From contig JAKZAP010000157.1 of NCBI GenBank assembly GCA_023053575.1, positions 1-64,000 on the forward strand: a stretch of DNA of 64,000 bases, given 5' to 3'. A program made the translations under genes and the position numbers. The stretch comes from Branchinecta lynchi (lineage: Eukaryota; Arthropoda; Branchiopoda; Anostraca; Branchinectidae). Below the pieces are notes generated by a model. It worked only from the letters and a program-made list of their open reading frames with translations. It had not been told where the DNA came from and made no database searches. Each line of letters starts with the position of its first letter. Positions within the stretch are counted from its first letter, which is position 1. Shown here piece by piece: positions 27,601 through 42,000 of this stretch.

Positions 27601-30122
27601 AAAACCAACCTCGTAGGAAAAACAACCTAGTGGGAAAACAAACCTTGTGAGAAAACAAACCTTGTGGGAAAACCAACCTTATGGGGAAAGCAACCCTGCG
27701 GGAAAACCAACCTTGTGGGAAAACCAACCTTGTGGGGAAACAAACCTTGCGGGAAAACTAACCTTGTGGGAAAACAAACCTTGCGGGAAAACCAACCTTG
27801 TGGGAAAACCAACCTTGTGGGGAAACAAACCTTTCGGGAAAACAAAGCTTGTGGGAAAACAAACCTTATGGGAAAACAAACCTTGTGGGAAAACAAACCT
27901 TGTGGGAAAACGAACCTTGTGGGAAAACAAACCTTATGGGAAAACAAACCTTGTGGGGAAACAAACCTTGTGGGAGAACCAACCTTGCGGGAAAGCGAAC
28001 CTTTTGGGAAAACCAACACAGTGGGAAAACAAACCTTGTGGGAAAACCAACCTTAAGGGAAAACCAACCTTGGGGGAAAACAAAGCTTGTGGGAAAAGAA
28101 AGCTTGTGAGAAAACAAACCTTGTGGGGAAACTAACCTTGTGGGAAAACAAACCTTGAGGGAAAACCAACCTTGTGGGAAAACCAACCTTGTGGGGAAAC
28201 AAACCTTTCGGGAAAACCAACCTTGTGAGAAAACAAACCTTGTAGGAAAACCAACCTTATGGGGAAAGCAACCCTGCGGGAAAACCAACCTTGTCGGAAA
28301 ACCAACCTTTTGGGAAAGCGAACCTTTTGGGAAAAACAACACAGTGGGAAAACAAACCTAGTGGGAAAACAAACCTTATGGGAAAATAAACCTTGTGGGA
28401 AAACAAACCTTATGGGAAAACAAACCTTGTGGGAAAAAAAATCTTGTGGGAAAACAAACCTTGTGAGAAAACAAACCTTGTGAGGAAACAAACCTAGTGG
28501 GAAAACAAACCTTGTGAGAAAACCAACCTTGTGGGGAAACAAACCTTTCGGGAAAACCAACCTTGTGGGAAAACAAACCTTGTGGGAAAACAAACCTTGT
28601 GGGAAAACAAACCTTGTGGGAAAACAAACCTTGTGAGAAAACAAACCTTGTGGGGAAACAAACCAAGTGGGAAAACAAACCTTGTGAGAAAACAAACCTT
28701 GTGGGAAAACCAACCTTATGGGAAAACAAACCTAACGGGAAAACAAACCTTGTGGGGAAACAAACCTTTCGGGAAAACCAACCTTGTGGGAAAACAAACC
28801 TTGTGGGAAAACAAACCTTGTGGGAAAACGAACCTTGTGGGAAAACAAACCTTATGGGAAAACAAACCTTGTGGGGAAACAAACCTTGTGGGAAAACCAA
28901 CCTTGCGGGAAAGAGAACCTTTTGGGAAAACCAACACAGTGGGAAAACAAACCTTGTGGGAAAACCAACCTTGCGGGAAAACCAACTTTGGGGGAAAACA
29001 AAGCTTGTGGGAAAACAAACCTTGTGGGAAAACCAACCTCGTGGGAAAAACAACCTAGTGGGAAAACAAACCTTGTGAGAAAACAAACCTTGTGGGAAAA
29101 CCAACCTTATGGGGAAAGCAAACCTGCGGGAAAACCAACCTTCTGGGAAAACCAACCTTGAGGGAAAGCGACCCTTTTGGGAAAACCAACACAGTGGGAA
29201 AACAAACCTTGTGGGAAAACAAACCTTGTAAGAAAACAATCCTTGTGGGAAAACAAACCTTGTGGGGAAACAAACCTTGCGGGAAAACTAACCTTGTGGG
29301 AAAACAAACCTTGTGAGAAAACAATCCTTGTGGGAAAAAAAAACATGTGGGGAAACAAACCTTGCGGGAAAACTAACCTTGCAGGGAAACCAACCTTGTG
29401 GGAAAACCAACCTTGTGGGGAAACAAACCTTTCGGGAAAACCAACCTTGTGGGAAAACAAACCTTATGGGAAAACAAACCTTGTGGGAAAACAAACCTTG
29501 TGGGAAAACGAACCTTGTGGGAAAACAAACCTTATGGGAAAACAAACCTTGTGGGAAAACAAACCTTGTGGGAAAACCAACCTTGCGGGAAAGCGAACCT
29601 TTTGGGAAAACCAACACAGTGGGAAAACAAACCTTGTGGGAAAACCAACCTTGCGGGAAAACCAACCTTGGGGGAAAACAAAGCTTGTGGAAAAACAAAC
29701 CTTGTGGGAAAACCAACCTCGTAGGAAAAACAACCTAGTGGGAAAACAAACCTTGTGAGAAAAAAAACCTTGTGGGAAAACCAACCTTATGGGGAAAGCA
29801 ACCCTGTGGGAAAACCAACCTTGTGGGAAAACCAACCTTGTGGGAAAGCGAACATTTTGGGAAAACCAACACAGTGGGAAAACAAACCTTGTGAGAAAAC
29901 AAACCTTGTGGGGAAACAAACCTTGTGAGAAAACAAACCTTGTGGGGAAACAAACCTTGCGGGCAAACTAACCTTGTGGGAAAACAAACCTTGTGGGAAA
30001 ACAAACCTTGTGAGAAAACAAACCTTGTGGGGAAACAAACCTTGTGAGAAAACAAACCTTGTGGGGAAACAAACCTTGCGGGCAAACTAACCTTGTGGGA
30101 AAACCAACCTTGCGGGAAAGCG

Positions 30123-31590
30123 AACCTTTTGGGAAAATCAACACAGTGGGAAAATAAACCTTGTGGGAAAACCAGCCTTGTGGGGAAACAAACCTTGCGG
30201 GCAAACTAACCTTGGGGGAAAACAAACCTTGTGGGAAAACAAACCTTGTGAGAAAACAAACCTTGTGGGGAAACAAACCTTTTCAGAAAACAAACCTTGT
30301 GGGGAAACAAACCTTGCGGGCAAACTAACCTTGTGGGAAAACCAACCTTGCGGGAAAGCGAACCTTTTGGGAAAATCAACACAGTGGGAAAATAAACCTT
30401 GTGGGAAAACCAACCTTGTGGGGAAACAAACCTTGCGGGCAAACTAACCTTGGGGGAAAACAAACCTTGTGGGAAAACAAACCTTGTGAGAAAACAAACC
30501 TTGTGGGGAAACAAACCTTGTGAGAAAACAAACCGTGTGGGGAAACAAACCTTGCGGGCAAACTAACCTTGTGGGAAAACAAACCTTGTGGGAAAACAAA
30601 CCTTGTGAGAAAACAATCCTTGTGGGAAAACAAACCTTGTGGGGAAACAAACCTTGCGGGAAAACTAACCTTGTGGGAAAACAAACCTTGCGGGCAAACT
30701 AACCTTGTGGGAAAACAAACTTTGTGGGAAAACAAACCTTGTGAGAAAACAAAACTTGTGGGGAAACAAACCTTGTGAGAAAACAAACCTTGTGGGGAAA
30801 CAAACCTTGCGGGCAAACTAACCTTGTGGGAAAACCAACCTTGCGGGAAAGCGAACCTTTTGGTAAAATCAACACAGTGGGAAAATAAACCTTGTGAGAA
30901 AACCAACCTTGTGGGGAAACAAACCTTGCGGGCAAACTAACCTTGGGGGAAAACAAACCTTGTGGGAAAACAAACCTTGTGAGAAAACAAACCTTGTGGG
31001 GAAACAAACCTTGTGAGAAAACAAACCGTGTGGGGAAACAAACCTTGCGGGCAAACTAACCTTGTGGGAAAACAAACCTTGTGGGAAAACAAACCTTGTG
31101 AGAAAACAATCCTTGTGGGAAAACAAACCTTGTGGGGAAACAAACCTTGCGGGAAAACTAACCTTGTGGGAAAACAAACCTTGCGGGCAAACTAACCTTG
31201 TGGGAAAACAAACTTTGTGGGAAAACAAACCTTGTGAGAAAACAAAACTTGTGGGGAAACAAACCTTGTGAGAAAACAAACCTTGTGGGGAAACAAACCT
31301 TGCGGGCAAACTAACCTTGTGGGAAAACCAACCTTGCGGGAAAGCGAACCTTTTGGTAAAATCAACACAGTGGGAAAATAAACCTTGTGAGAAAACAAAC
31401 CTTGTGGGGAAACAAACCTTGCGGGCAAACTAACCTTGGGGGAAAACAAACCTTGTGGGGAAACAAACCTTGTGAGAAAACAAACCTTGTGGGGAAACAA
31501 ACCTTGCGGGCAAACTAACCTTGTGGGAAAACAAACCTTGTGGGAAAACCAACCTTGCGGGAAAGCGAACCTTTTGGGAAAATCAACACA
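30123..31590 (+). repeat. Nested tandem amplification inside the satellite (14-, 29-, 29- and 13-unit periods)
   Basis: The composite AACCTTTTGG, GAAAATCAACACAGTGGG, AAAATAAACC occurs at 30123, 30361, 30854, 31347 and 31568. The spacings are 238, 493, 493 and 221 bp (14, 29, 29 and 13 units). The 493-bp blocks 30361-30853 and 30854-31346 are nearly identical. They share private variants such as AAACCGTGTGGGG, AAACTTTGTGGG and AAAACTTGTGGGG. A partial third block runs to about 31453. This looks like a recent local amplification. Confidence 0.9.
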
Positions 31591-34500
31591 GTGGGAAAAT
31601 AAACCTTGTGGGAAAACCAACCTTGCGGGAAAACCAACCTTGGGGGAAAAGAAAGCTTGTGGGAAAACAAACCTTGTGGGAAAACCAACCTCGTGGAAAA
31701 AACAACCTAGTGGGAAAACAAACCTTGTGAGAAAACAAACCTTGTGGGAAAACCAACCTTATGTGGAAAACAACCCTGCGGGAAAACCAACCTTGTGGGA
31801 AAACCAACCTTGTGGGAAAGCGACCCTTTTGGGAGGAAAACCAACACAGTGGGAAAACAAACCTTGTGGGAAAACAAATCTTGTGAGAAAACAATCCTTG
31901 TGGGAAAACAAACCTTGTGGGGAAACAAACCTTGCGGGAAAACTAACCTTGTGGGAAAACAAACCTTGCGGGAAAACCAACCTTGTGGGAAAACCAACCT
32001 TGTGGGGAAACAAACCTTTCGTGAAAACCAAAGTTGTGGGAAAACAAACCTTGTGGGAAAACAAACCTTGTGGGAAAACAAACCTTGTGGGAAAACGAAC
32101 CTTGTGGGAAAACAAACCTTATGGGAAAACAAACCTTGTGGGGAAACAAACCTTGTGGGAAAACCAACCTTGCGGGAAAGCGAACCTTTTGGGAAAACCA
32201 ACACAGTGGGAAAACAAACCTTGTGGGAAAACCAACCTTGCGGGAAAACGAACCTTGTGGGAAAACAAACCTTATGGGAAAACAAACCTTGTGGGGAAAC
32301 AAACCTTGTGGGAAAACCAACCTTGCGGGAAAGCGAACCTTTTGGGAAAACCAACACAGTGGGAAAACAAACCTTGTGGGAAAACAAACCTTGTGGGAAA
32401 ACCAACCTTGCGGGAAAACCAACCTTGGGGGAAAACAAAGCTTGTGGGGAAACAAAGCTTGTGAGAAAACAAACCTTGTGGGGAAACTAACCTTGTGGGA
32501 AAACAAACCTTGCGGGAAAACCAACCTTGTGGGAAAACCAACCTTGTGGGGAAACAAACCTTTCGGGAAAACCAACCTTGTGAGAAAACAAACCTTGTAG
32601 GAAAACCAACCTTATGGGGAAAGCAACCCTGCGGGAAAACCAACCTTGTGGGAAAACCAACCTTTTGGGAAAGCGAACCTTTTGGGAAAAACAACACAGT
32701 GGGAAAACAAACCTAGTGGGAAAACAAAAGTTGTGAGAAAACAATCCTTGTGGGAAAACAAACCTTGTGGGGAAACAAACCTTTCGGGAAAACCAACCTT
32801 GTGGGAAAACAAACGTTATGGGAAAACAAACCTTGTGGGAAAACAAACCTTATGGTAAAACAAATCTTGTGGGAAAACAAATCTTGTGGGAAAACAAACC
32901 TTGTGAGAAAACAAACCTTGTGGGGAAACAAACCTAGTAGGAAAACAAACCTTGTGAGAAAACCAACCTTGTGGGGAAACAAACCTTTCGGGAACCTTGT
33001 GGGAAAACAAACCTTGTGGGAAAACAAACCTTGTGGGAAAACAAACCTTGTGGGAAAACAAACCTTGTGAGAAAACAAACCTTGTGGGGAAACAAACCTA
33101 GTGGGAAAACAAACCTTGTGAGAAAACAAACCTTGTGGGAAAACCAACCTTATGGGAAAACAAACCTAATGGGAAAACAAACCTTGTGGGGAAACAAACC
33201 TTTCGGGAAAACCAACCTTGTGGGAGAACAAACCTTGTGGGACAACAAACCTTGTGGGAAAACGAACCTTGTGGGAAAACAAACCTTATGGGAAAACAAA
33301 CCTTGTGGGGAAACAAACCTTGTGGGAAAACCAACCTAGCGGGAAAACCAACTTTGGGGGAAAACAAAGCTTGTGGGAAAACAAACCTTGTGGGAAAACC
33401 AACCTCGTGGGAAAAACAACCTAGTGGGAAAACAAACCTTGTGAGAAAACAAACCTTGTGGGAAAACCAACCTTATGGGGAAAGCAACCCTGCGGGAAAA
33501 CCAACCTTGTGGGAAAACCAACCTTGAGGGAAAGCGACCCTTTTGGGAAAACCAACACAGTGGGAAAACAAACCTTGTGGGAAAACAAACCTTGTGAGAA
33601 AACAATCCTTGTGGGAAAACAAACCTTGTGGGGAAACAAACCTTGCGGGAAAACTAACCTTGTGGGAAAACAAACCTTGTGAGAAAACAATCCTTGTGGG
33701 AAAAAAAACCTTGTGGGGAAACAAACCTTGCGGGAAAACTAACCTTGCGGGAAAACCAACCTTGTGGGAAAACCAACCTTGTGGGGAAACAAACCTTTCG
33801 GGAAAACCAACCTTGTGGGAAAACAAACCTTATGGGAAAACAAACCTTGTGGGAAAACAAACCTTGTGGGAAATCGAACCTTGTGGGAAAACAAACCTTA
33901 TGGGAAAAAAAACCTTGTGGGGAAACAAACCTTGCGGGAAAACTAACCTTTCGGGAAAACCAACCTTGTGGGAAAACAAACCTTATGGGAAAACAAACCT
34001 TGTGGGAAAACAAACCTTGTGGGAAAACAAACCTTATGGGAAAACAAACCTTGTGGGGAAACAAACCCTGCGGGAAAACCAACCTTGTGGGAAAACCAAA
34101 ATTGGGGGAAAACAAACCTTGTGGGAAAACAAACCTTGTGAGAAAACAAACCTTGTGGGGAAACAAACCTTGCGGGAAAACCAACCTTGGGGGAAAACAA
34201 ACCTTGTGGGAAAACAAACCTTGTGAGAAAACAAACCTTGTGGGGAAACAAACCTTGCGGGCAAACTAACCTTGTGGGAAAACAAACCTTGTGGGAAAAC
34301 CAACCTTGCGGGAAAGCGAACCTTTTGGGAAAACCAACACAGTGGGAAAATAAACCTTGTGGGAAAACCAACCTTGCGGGAAAACCAACCTTGGGGGAAA
34401 AGAAAGCTTGTGGGAAAACAAACCTTGTGGGAAAGCGACCCTTTTGGGAAAACCAACACAGTGGGAAAACAAACCTTATGGGAAAACAAACCTTGTGAGA

Positions 34501-36018
34501 AAACAATCCTTGTGGGAAAACAAACCTTGTGGGGAAACAAACCTTGCGGGAAAACTAACCTTGTGGGAAAACAAACCTTGCGGGAAAACCAACCTTGTGG
34601 GAAAACCAACCTTGTGGGGAAACAAACCTTTCGGGAAAACCAACCTTGTGGGAAAACAAACCTTATGGGAAAACAAACCTTGTGGGAAAACAAACCTTGT
34701 GGGAAAACGAACCTTGTGGGAAAACAAACCTTATGGGAAAACAAACCTTGTGGGGAAACAAACCTTGTGGGAAAACCAGCCTTGCGGGAAAGCGAACCTT
34801 TTGGGAAAACCAACACAGTGGGAAAACAAACCTTGTGGGAAAACCAACCTTGCGGGAAAACGAACCTTGTGGGAAAACAAACCTTATGGGAAAACAAACC
34901 TTGTGGGGAAACAAACCTTGTGGGACAACCAACCTTGCGGGAAAGCGAACCTTTTGGGAAAACCAACACAGTGAGAAAACAAACCTTGTGGGAAAACCAA
35001 CCTTGTGGGAAAACCAACCTCGTAGGAAAAACAACCTAGTGGGAAAACAAACCTTGTGAGAAAACAAACCTTGTGGGAAAACCAACCTTATGGGGAAAGC
35101 AACCCTGCGGGAAAACCAACCTTGTGGGAAAACCAACCTTGTGGGAAAGTGAACCTTTTGGGAAAACCAACACAGTGGGAAAACAAACCTTGTGGGAAAA
35201 CCAACCTTGCGGGAAAACCAACCTTGGGGGAAAACAAACCTTGTGGGAAAACAAACCTTGTGAGAAAACAAACCTTGTGGGGAAACAAACCTTGTGAGAA
35301 AACAAACCTTGTGGGGAAACAAACCTTGCGGTCAAACTAACCTTGTGAGAAAACAAACCTTGTGGGGAAACAAACCTTGTGGGAAAACCAACCTTGCGGG
35401 AAAGCGAACCTTTTGGGAAAACCAACACAGTGGGAAAATAAACCTAGTGGGAAAACAAACCTTGTGAGAATACAATCCTTGTTGTAAAACAAACCTTGTG
35501 GGGAAACAAACCTTGCGGGAAAACTAACCTTGTGGGAAAACAAACCTTGCGGGAAAACCAACCTTGTGGGAAAACCAACCTTGTGGGGAAACAAACCTCT
35601 CGGGAAAACCAACCTTGTGGGAAAACAAACCTTATGGGAAAACAATCCTTGTGGGAAAACAAACCTTGTGGGAAAACAAACCTTGTGAGAAAACAAACCT
35701 TGTGGGGAAACAACAAACCTGGTGGGAAAACAAACCTTGTGAGAAAACAAACCTAGTGGGGAAACAAACCTTGCGGGAAAACTAACCTTGTGGGAAAACA
35801 AACCTTGTGGGAAAGCCAACCTTTCGGGAAAACCAACCTTGTGAGAAAACAAACCTTGTGGGAAAACCAACCTTATGGGGAAAGCAACCCTGCGGGAAAA
35901 CCAATCTTGTGGGAAAACCAACCTTGTGGGAAAGCGAACCTTTTGGGAAAACCAACAAAGTGGGAAAACAAACCTTGTGGGAAAACCAACCTTGCGGGAA
36001 AACCAACCTTGGGGGAAA

Positions 36019-39000
36019 CAAGGTTTGTTTTCCCATAAGGTTGGTTTTCCCACAAGGTTTGTTTTCCCACAAGGTTTGTTTTCCCACAAGCTTTGTTTTC
36101 CCCCAAGGATGGTTTTCCCGCAAGGTTGGTTTTCCCACAAGGTTTGTTTCCCCACAAGGTTTGTTTTCCCATAAGGTTTGTTTTCCCATAAGGTTTGTTT
36201 TCCCACACGGTTTGTTTTCCCACAAGGATTGTTTTCTCACAAGGTTTGTTTTCCCACTAGGTTTGTTTCCCCACAAGGTTTGTTTTCCCACAAGGTTTAT
36301 TTTCCCCCAGGGTTGGTTTTCCCGCAAGGTTGGTTTTCCCACAAGGTTTGCTTTCCCACTGTGTTAGTTTTCCCAAAAGGTTCGCTTTCCCACAAGGTTG
36401 GTTTTCCCACAAGGTTCGTTTTCCCGCAGGGTTGCTTTCCCCATAAGGTTGGTTTTCCCACAAGATTTGTTTTCTCACAAGGTTTGTTTTCCACTAGGTT
36501 GTTTTTCCCACTAGGTTTGTTTTCCCACAAGGTTTGTTTTCCCACAAGCTTTGTTTTCCCCCAAGTTTGGTTTTCCCGCAAGATTGGTTTTCCCACAAGG
36601 TTTGTTTTCCCACTGTGTTGGTTTTCCCAAAAGGTTCGCTTTCCCGCAAGGTTGGTTTTCCCACAAGGTTTGTTTCCCCACAAGGTTTGTTTTCCCATAA
36701 GGTTTGTTTTCCCACAAGGTTTGTTTTCCCACAAGGTTTGTTTTCCCACAAGGTTTGTTTTCCCACAAGGTTTGTTTTCCCACAAGGTTGATTTTCCCGA
36801 AAGGTTTTTTTCCCCACAAGGTTTTTTTCCCACTAGGTTTGTTTTCCCATAAGGTTGGTTTTCCCACAAGGTTTGTTTTCTCACAAGGTTTGTTTTCCCA
36901 CTATGTTTGTTTCCCCATAAGGTTTGTTTTCTCACAAGGTTTGTTTTCCCACAAGGTTTGTTTTCCCACAAGGTTTGTTTTCCCACAAGGTTTGTTTTCC
37001 CACAAGGTTGGTTTTCCCACAAGGTTTGTTTCCCCACAAGGTTGGTTTTCCCACAAGGTTGGTTTTCCCGCAGGGTTTGTTTTCCCACAAGGTTAGTTTT
37101 CCCGCAAGTTTTCCCACAAGGTTAGTTTTCCCACAAGGTTTGTTTCCCCACAAGGTTTGTTTCCCCACAAGGTTTGTTTCCCCACAAGGTTTGTTTCCCC
37201 ACAAGGTTTGTTTTCCCACAAGGATTGTTTTCTCACAAGGTTTGTTTTCCCACTGTGTTGGTTTTCCCAAAAGGTTCGCTTTCCCGCAAGGTTGGTTTTC
37301 CCACAAGGATGGTTTTCCCGCATTGTTTGTTACCCCATAAGGTTGGTTTTCCCACAAGGTTTGTTTTCTCACAAGGTTTGTTTTCCCACTAGGTTGGTTT
37401 TCCCACAAGGTTTGTTTTCCCACAAGGTTTGTTTTCCCCCAAGGTTGGTTTTCCCGCAAGGTTGGTTTTCCCACAAGGTTGGTTTTCCCACAAGGTTGGT
37501 TTTCCCGCAAGGTTAGTTTTCCCACAAGGTCTGATTTAACACAATGTTTGTTTTCCCACAATGTTTGTTTCCCCACAAGGTTTGTTTTCTCACAAGGTTT
37601 GTTTTCTCACAAGGTTTGTTTTCCCACTGTTTTGGTTTTCCCATAAGGTTGTCTTTCCCACAAGGTTTGTTTTCCCACAAGGTTCGTTTTCCCTCAAGAT
37701 TTGTTTTTCCTCTAGGTTGGTTTTCCCACAAGGTTGGTTTTCCCACAACGTTAGTTTTCTCACAAGGTTGGTTTTCCCACAAGGTTTGTTTCCCCATAAG
37801 GTTTGTTTTCCCACAAGGTTTGTTTTCCCACAAGGTTGGTTTTCCCGCAGGGTTTGTTTTACCACAAGGTTAGTTTTCCCGAAAGGTTTGTTTCCCCACA
37901 AGGTTGGTTTTCCCACAAGGTTGGTTTTCCCGCAGGGTTGCTTTCCCCATAAGGTTGGGTTTCCCACAAGGTTTGTTTTCTCACAAGGTTTGTCTTCCCA
38001 CAAGGTTAGTTTTCCCGCAAGGTTTGTTTCCCCACAAGATTTGTTTTCCCATAAGGTTTGTTTTCCCATAAGGTTTGTTTTCCCACAAGGTTTGTTTTCC
38101 CACAAGGATTGTTTTCTCACAAGGTTTGTTTTCCCACTAGGTTTGTTTCCCCACAAGGTTTGTTTTCCCACAAGGTTTATTTTCTCCCAGGGTTGTTTTT
38201 CCCGCAAGGTTGGTTTTCCCACAAGGTTTGCTTTCCCACTGTGTTAGTTTTCCCAAAAGGTTCGCTTTCCCACAAGGTTGGTTTTCCCACAAGGTTGGTT
38301 TTCCCGCAGGGTTGCTTTCCCCATAAGGTTGGGTTTCCCACAAGGTTTGTTTTCTCACAAGGTTTGTTTTCCCACTAGGTTGTTTTTCCCACTAGGTTGG
38401 TTTTCCCACAAGGTTTGTTTTCCCACAAGCTTTGTTTTCCCCCAAGATTGGTTTTCCCGCAAGGTTGGTTTTCCCACAAGGTTTGTTTTCCCACTGTGTT
38501 GGTTTTCCCAAAAGGTTCTCTTTCCCGCAAGGTTGGTTTTCCCACAAGGTTTTTTTCCCCACAAGGTTTGTTTTCCCACAATGTTTGTTTTCCCACAAGG
38601 TTGTTTTTTCCGAAAGGTTTGTTTCCCCACAAGCTTGGTTTTCCCACAAGGTTGGTTTTCCCGCAGTTTTTGTTTTCCCTCAAGGTTAGTTTTTCCGCAA
38701 GGTTTGTTTTCCCACAAGGTTAGTTTTCCCAAAAGGTTTGTTTCCCCACAAGGTTTGTTTCCCCACAAGGTTTGTTTTCCCACAAGGATTGTTTTCTCAC
38801 AAGGTTTGTTTTCCCACTGTGTTGGTTTACCCAAAAGGTTCGCTTTCCCGCAAGGTTGGTTTTCCCACAAGGTTTGCTTTCCCACTGTGTTAGTTTTCCC
38901 AAAAGGTTCGCTTTCCCACAAGGTTGGTTTTCCCACAAGGTTCATTTTCCCGCAGGGTTGCTTTCCCCATAAGGTTGGTTTTCCCACAAGATTTGTTTTC

Positions 39001-42000
39001 TCACAAGGTTTGTTTTCCACTAGGTTGTTTTTCCCACTAGGTTGGTTTTCCCACAAGGTTTGTTTTCCCACAAGCTTTGTTTTCCCCCAAGTTTGGTTTT
39101 CCCGCAAGGTTGGTTTTCCCACAAGGTTTGTTTTCCCACTGTGTTGGTTTTCCCAAAAGGTTCGCTTTCCCGCAAGGTTGGTTTTCCCACAAGGTTTGTT
39201 TCCCCACAAGGTTTGTTTTCCCATAAGGTTTGTTTTCCCACAAGGTTTGTTTTCCCACAAGGTTTGTTTTCCCACAAGGTTTGTTTTCCCACAAGGTTGA
39301 TTTTCCCGAAAGGTTTTTTTTCCCACAAGGTTTGTTTTCCCACTAGGTTTGTTTTCCCATAAGGTTGGTTTTCCCACAAGGTTTTTTTTCTCACAAGGTT
39401 TGTTTTCCCACTAGGTTTGTTTCCCCATAAGGTTTGTTTTGTCACAAGGTTTGTTTTCCCACAAGGTTTGTTTTCCCACAAGGTTTGTTTTCCCACAAGG
39501 TTTGTTTTCCCACAAGGTTGGTTTTCCCACAAGGTTTGTTTTCCCACAAGGTTTGTTTTCCCCCAAGGTTGGTTTTCCCGCAATGTTGGTTTTCCCACAA
39601 GGTTGGTTTTCCCACAAGGTTGGTTTTCCCGCAAGGTTAGTTTTCCCACAAGGTCTGATTTAACACAATGTTTGTTTTCCCACAAGGTTTGTTTCCCCAC
39701 AAGGTTTGTTTTCTCACAAGGTTTGTTTTCTCACAAGGTTTGTTTTCCCACTGTTTTGGTTTTCCCATAAGGTTGTCTTTCCCACAAGGTTTGTTTTCCC
39801 ACAAGGTTCGTTTTCCCTGAAGATTTGTTTTTCCTTTAGGTTGGTTTTCCCACAAGGTTGGTTTTCCCACAACGTTAGTTTTCTCACAAGGTTGGTTTTC
39901 CCACAAGGTTTGTTTCCCCATAAGGTTTGTTTTCCCACAAGGTTTGTTTTCCCACAAGGTTGGTTTTCCCGCAGGGTTTGTTTTACCACAAGGTTAGTTT
40001 TCCCGAAAGGTTTGTTTCCCCACAAGGTTGGTTTTCCCACAAGGTTGGTTTTCCCGCAGGGTTGCTTTCCCCATAAGGTTGGGTTTCCCACAAGGTTTGT
40101 TTTCTCACAAGGTTTGTTTTCCCACAAGGTTAGTTTTCCCGCAAGGTTTGTTTCCCCACAAGATTTGTTTTCCCATAAGGTTTGTTTTCCCATAAGGTTT
40201 TTTTTCCCATAAGGTTTGTTTTCCCACAAGGTTTGTTTTCCCACAAGGATTGTTTTCTCACAAGGTTTGTTTTCCCACTAGGTTTGTTTCCCCACAAGGT
40301 TTGTTTTCCCACAAGGTTTATTTTCCCCCAGGGTTGGTTTTCCCGCAAGGTTGGTTTTCCCACAAGGTTTGCTTTCCCACTGTGTTAGTTTTCCCAAAAG
40401 GTTCGCTTTCCCACAAGGTTTGTTTTCTCACAAGGTTTGTTTTCCCACTAGGTTGTTTTTCCCACTAGGTTGGTTTTCCCACAAGGTTTGTTTTCCCACA
40501 AGCTTTGTTTTCCCCCAAGATTGGTTTTCCCGCAAGGTTGGTTTTCCCACAAGGTTTGTTTTCCCACTGTGTTGGTTTTCCCAAAAGGTTCTCTTTCCCG
40601 CAAGGTTGGTTTTCACACAAGGTTTTTTTCCCCACAAGGTTTGTTTTCCCACAATGTTTGTTTTCCCACAAGGTTGTTTTTTCCGAAAGGTTTGTTTCCC
40701 CACAAGCTTGGTTTTCCCACAAGGTTGGTTTTCCCGCAGTTTTTGTTTTCCCTAAAGGTTAGTTTTTCCGCAAGGTTTGTTTTCCCACAAGGTTAGTTTT
40801 CCCAAAAGGTTTGTTTCCCCACAAGGTTTGTTTCCCCACAAGGTTTGTTTTCCCACAAGGATTGTTTTCTCACAAGGTTTGTTTTCCCACTGTGTTGGTT
40901 TACCCAAAAGGTTCGCTTTCCCGCAAGGTTGGTTTTCCCACAAGGTTTGTTTTCCCACTGTGTTGGTTTTCCCAAAAGGTTCGCTTTCCCGCAAGGTTGG
41001 TTTTCCCACAAGGTTTGTTTTCCCACTAGGTTTGTTTCCCCACAAGGTTTGTTTTCCCACAAGGTTTATTTTCCCCCAGGGTTGGTTTTCCCGCAAGGTT
41101 GGTTTTCCCACAAGGTTTGCTTTCCCACTGTGTTAGTTTTCCCAAAAGGTTCGCTTTCCCACAAGGTTGGTTTTCCCACAAGGTTCATTTTCCCGCAGGG
41201 TTGCTTTCCCCATAAGGTTGGTTTTCCCACAAGATTTGTTTTCTCACAAGGTTTGTTTTCCACTAGGTTGTTTTTCCCACTAGGTTGGTTTTCCCACAAG
41301 GTTTGTTTTCCCACAAGCTTTGTTTTCCCCCAAGTTTGGTTTTCCCGCAAGGTTGGTTTTCCCACAAGGTTTGTTTTCCCACTGTGTTGGTTTTCCCAAA
41401 AGGTTCGCTTTCCCGCAAGGTTGGTTTTCCCACAAGGTTTGTTTCCCCACAAGGTTTGTTTTCCCATAAGGTTTGTTTTCCCACAAGGTTTGTTTTCCCA
41501 CAAGGTTTGTTTTCCCACAAGGTTTGTTTTCCCACAAGGTTGATTTTCCCGAAAGGTTTTTTTCCCCACAAGGTTTGTTTTCCCACTAGGTTTGTTTTCC
41601 CATAAGGTTGGTTTTCCCACAAGGTTTTTTTTCTCACAAGGTTTGTTTTCCCACTAGGTTTGTTTCCCCATAAGGTTTGTTTTCTCACAAGGTTTGTTTT
41701 CCCACAAGGTTTGTTTTCCCACAAGGTTTGTTTTCCCACAAGGTTTGTTTTCCCACAAGGTTGGTTTTCCCACAAGGTTTGTTTCCCCACAAGGTTGGTT
41801 TTCCCACAAGGTTGGTTTTCCCGCAGGGTTTGTTTTCCCACAAGGTTAGTTTTCCCGCAAGTTTTCCCACAAGGTTAGTTATCCCACAAGGTTTGTTTCC
41901 CCACAAGGTTTGCTTCCCCACAAGGTTTGTTTCCCCACAAGGTTTGTTTCCCCACAAGGTTTGTTTTCCCAAAAGGATTGTTTTCTCACAAGGTTTGTTT

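Larger units (their letters stand above)
2077..36018 (+). repeat. 17-bp satellite array, forward orientation, main block (about 34 kb)
   Basis: About 2,000 consecutive forward units. The variants are not random. Fixed strings of variants recur, for example GAAAGCGAACCTTTTGGG, then AAAACCAACACAGTGGG, then units with TTGCGGG, TTGGGGG, AAGCTTGTGGG, CTCGTGGG and CTAGTGGG. This gives a loose higher-order repeat of some 15-30 units. Several sub-blocks, listed separately, are near-identical segmental duplications. Occasional units are 16, 18 or 20 bp. There is no non-satellite sequence and no gene in this block. Confidence 0.97.

Noticed and set aside
1..36018. Possible CRISPR array (short regular repeats)
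   Set aside because: There are no unique spacers; the repeats are contiguous 17-mers with point variants, in an animal-type context without cas genes.
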